Below, one piece after another: positions 57,996 through 59,251 of a stretch of DNA of 59,251 nucleotides (positions are counted from its first letter, which is position 1; every line of letters begins with the position of its first letter). Under the pieces are notes generated by a model that was given only the letters and a program-made list of their open reading frames with translations, was not told the origin of the DNA and searched no databases. This stretch comes from Nocardia veterana NBRC 100344 (GTDB taxonomy: Bacteria; Actinomycetota; Actinomycetes; Mycobacteriales; Mycobacteriaceae), in NCBI RefSeq assembly GCF_000308855.1, contig NZ_BAGM01000204.1:1-59251 (forward strand), given 5' to 3'. Position numbers and translations under genes: made by a program.

Positions 57996-58697
57996 GTGCA
58001 CTCGGAGTACACGATCGACGAGCTGGCGCGGGCAGCAGACACCACCGTGCGCAGTGTCCGCGTGTACCACGAACGTGGGCTGTTGCCGTCCCCGGAGGTC
58101 CGGGGCCGCATCGGCTACTACGGGTCCGACCACCTCGAACGGCTGCACACCATCAGCCGGCTGCTCAGCCGCGGCATGAAACTCAACGGGATCCGGGAGC
58201 TACTCGAGGCCTGGGACCGCGGTGACGGACTGGCCGACGTCCTGGGCGTCAGCGATCCACCGGCCGAGCGCGAACCGGCTGCGGCACAGGAGAAGCCGGC
58301 CGACGACGATCCGCTCGCCGATCTGCCCGACTATGTCAAGCAGGCGCTGGCCGCGAGTTCCGATCCGCTGGACGCCTATCGCGTCACCAACCCCCGCTGC
58401 GGCGATCTGGCCGCGCGTCTCATGGACAGCGGAGTGCCGGACAGCACCGCCTTCCAACTGGTGGAGCGGCTGCGCGCGGACTGCAACAAGATGGCCGATC
58501 GGTACGCCACCGAACTCTTCTACTGCCTGGCCGGACAGGCCTACGAGCGCTCGCAGCGCGACAGCAAGGATCGCGCGCGCCTGGAGACCGAATTGGCCAT
58601 CGCCCGGCTGATCGTCACCCGCGCGGCCTCCGAACTCATCGACCAGGCCTTCGCGCGGCACGCCGAGTTGCCCGCCCAGAACGAGGCTGCCCGATAA
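57996..58697 (+). CDS. MerR-family transcriptional regulator
   Basis: 233 residues. The N-terminal winged HTH is clear: YTIDELARAADTTVRSVRVY, then HERGLLPSPE, a wing with GRIGYYGSDHLERLHTI, and a helix with LLSRGMKLNGIRELLEAWDR. A linker and an all-helical effector domain (about 120-230) follow; no metal-binding cysteines typical of MerR proper. GTG 57996 is preferred because AAGAGG lies 7 nt upstream; ATG 57990 leaves only 1 nt. The upstream DNA carries repeated motif 2, so autoregulation and control of gdh, eccA and the PAS-like gene is a reasonable hypothesis. The effector is unknown. Confidence 0.85.
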   Translation: MHSEYTIDELARAADTTVRSVRVYHERGLLPSPEVRGRIGYYGSDHLERLHTISRLLSRGMKLNGIRELLEAWDRGDGLADVLGVSDPPAEREPAAAQEKPADDDPLADLPDYVKQALAASSDPLDAYRVTNPRCGDLAARLMDSGVPDSTAFQLVERLRADCNKMADRYATELFYCLAGQAYERSQRDSKDRARLETELAIARLIVTRAASELIDQAFARHAELPAQNEAAR

Positions 58698-58744
58698 GTC
58701 CGGATCTTTCGGATCGGCGTCGGCGCGGCCGGTAGGCTGCGTGA

Positions 58745-59251
58745 ATGCGCAGGCCTCAGCTCGTATCCCGGCGGACGCGACACATCTCCGCATTGGACCG
58801 GCGGCTGGTCGATCGCAGCGCCCGACTGCCGGCGAGTTCGGCCGATGCCGTCCTCCGCGCGCTCAGCCTCGCCGCGAACGCCAATCGGCTGTGGTTCGCG
58901 GTCGGCGCCGGGGTGATCGCATTCGGCACTCCGGCGCAGCGACGGGCCGGCGTTCGCGGACTGGTCGCACTCGGGATCGCCAGCGGGGTCGCGAACGGGG
59001 TTGCCAAACCGCTGTTTCCGCGTCGCAGACCGCCCGCCGAGGCGGTGCCGCTGATGCGCCGGCTGATCTCGCCGCCGGTCTCCTCCTCGTTCCCCTCCGG
59101 GCACGCCGCGTCCGCCGCGGCCTTCACCACCGGCGTGGCGCTGGAGGCGCCGGCACTGGCGGTTGCCGTGGCGCCGCTGGCCGCGGCGGTCGCCTACTCG
59201 CGCGTGCACGTGGGCGTGCACTGGCCCAGCGATGTCCTCGCCGGTGCGGCG
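58745..59251 (+). CDS. PAP2-superfamily phosphatase, truncated by window end
   Basis: The visible 169 residues contain all three parts of the acid phosphatase signature: KPLFPRRRPP (KX6RP-type), PSGHAAS, and SRVHVGVHWPSDVLAG. The early part is Arg-rich, with hydrophobic segments that may be membrane helices. Related actinobacterial proteins dephosphorylate lipid phosphates, often fused to or beside a diacylglycerol kinase-like domain, which would lie beyond the window. It starts 47 nt after the MerR stop on the same strand. Confidence 0.85.
   Translation, partial: MRRPQLVSRRTRHISALDRRLVDRSARLPASSADAVLRALSLAANANRLWFAVGAGVIAFGTPAQRRAGVRGLVALGIASGVANGVAKPLFPRRRPPAEAVPLMRRLISPPVSSSFPSGHAASAAAFTTGVALEAPALAVAVAPLAAAVAYSRVHVGVHWPSDVLAGAA

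Noticed and set aside
1..59251. tRNA, rRNA, CRISPR arrays, insertion sequences and riboswitches.
   Set aside because: Looked for while reading both strands; no supportable candidate was found.

Overview
The window reads as chromosome of a high-GC, mycolic-acid-type actinomycete. Nocardia or a close relative is the best guess. The reasons are a complete type VII (ESX) locus with EccA, EspG, PE and PPE partners, a large 180-kDa-type NAD-glutamate dehydrogenase, and a WhiB-like protein. The species is not identifiable from the sequence alone.

Layout, left to right. (1) 1-2853, minus: 5' part of NAD-GDH. (2) 2979-22712, minus: an ESX apparatus transcribed from right to left as eccA-eccB-eccC-PE-PPE-two Esx-like proteins-espG-EspI-like ATPase-eccD-mycP-eccE-HTH regulator, then two membrane proteins (a glycan-binding-like domain protein and a zinc-ribbon protein). 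From eccB to eccE the order matches what I recall for mycobacterial ESX-2; eccA sits at the opposite end. (3) 23081-45608: an accessory and effector block. It holds a CpnT-N-terminus-like protein, an NlpC/P60 hydrolase, a lone plus-strand protein, large Pro/Gly-rich proteins sharing a C-terminal module, two paralogues with a DUF5631/5632-like C-terminus, an EspH-like and a YbaB-like protein, an EspB-like protein, and two lytic transglycosylases. (4) 45602-54858, minus: a type IV secretion/conjugation-like operon (TcpC-like, two small membrane proteins, VirB4-like ATPase, VirB6-like membrane protein, NlpC-like membrane protein, DUF4226-NlpC hydrolase). (5) 54907-59251: a PAS-like protein, an ROK-family protein, a WhiB-like protein, a MerR-type regulator and a truncated PAP2 phosphatase.

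The main result is that the ESX and T4SS-like parts look like one regulated system. A 16-bp palindrome (TTCCCA-N4-TGGGAA and close variants) occurs seven times, always in or beside the upstream region of a transcription unit: eccA, the PE gene, the gene at 4810, the divergent pair at 25744/25944, the gene at 31503, the divergent pair at 42454/42658, and the T4SS-like operon. In five cases a -10-like hexamer lies 31-32 bp downstream of the palindrome. Two of these read TACCAT-N7-start codon, which implies leaderless mRNAs. No relaxase, coupling protein or integrase is visible, so the T4SS-like genes look like a domesticated part of the ESX system and not a mobile element.

A second repeated motif (CCGTT-N4-AACGG with flanking AC-ATT) lies upstream of gdh, eccA, the PAS-like gene and the MerR gene. 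It may be the operator of that MerR protein. Peptidoglycan hydrolases built on one shared N-terminal half, and three large proteins ending in a cysteine-less NlpC-like domain, suggest a dedicated set of exported cell-wall proteins.
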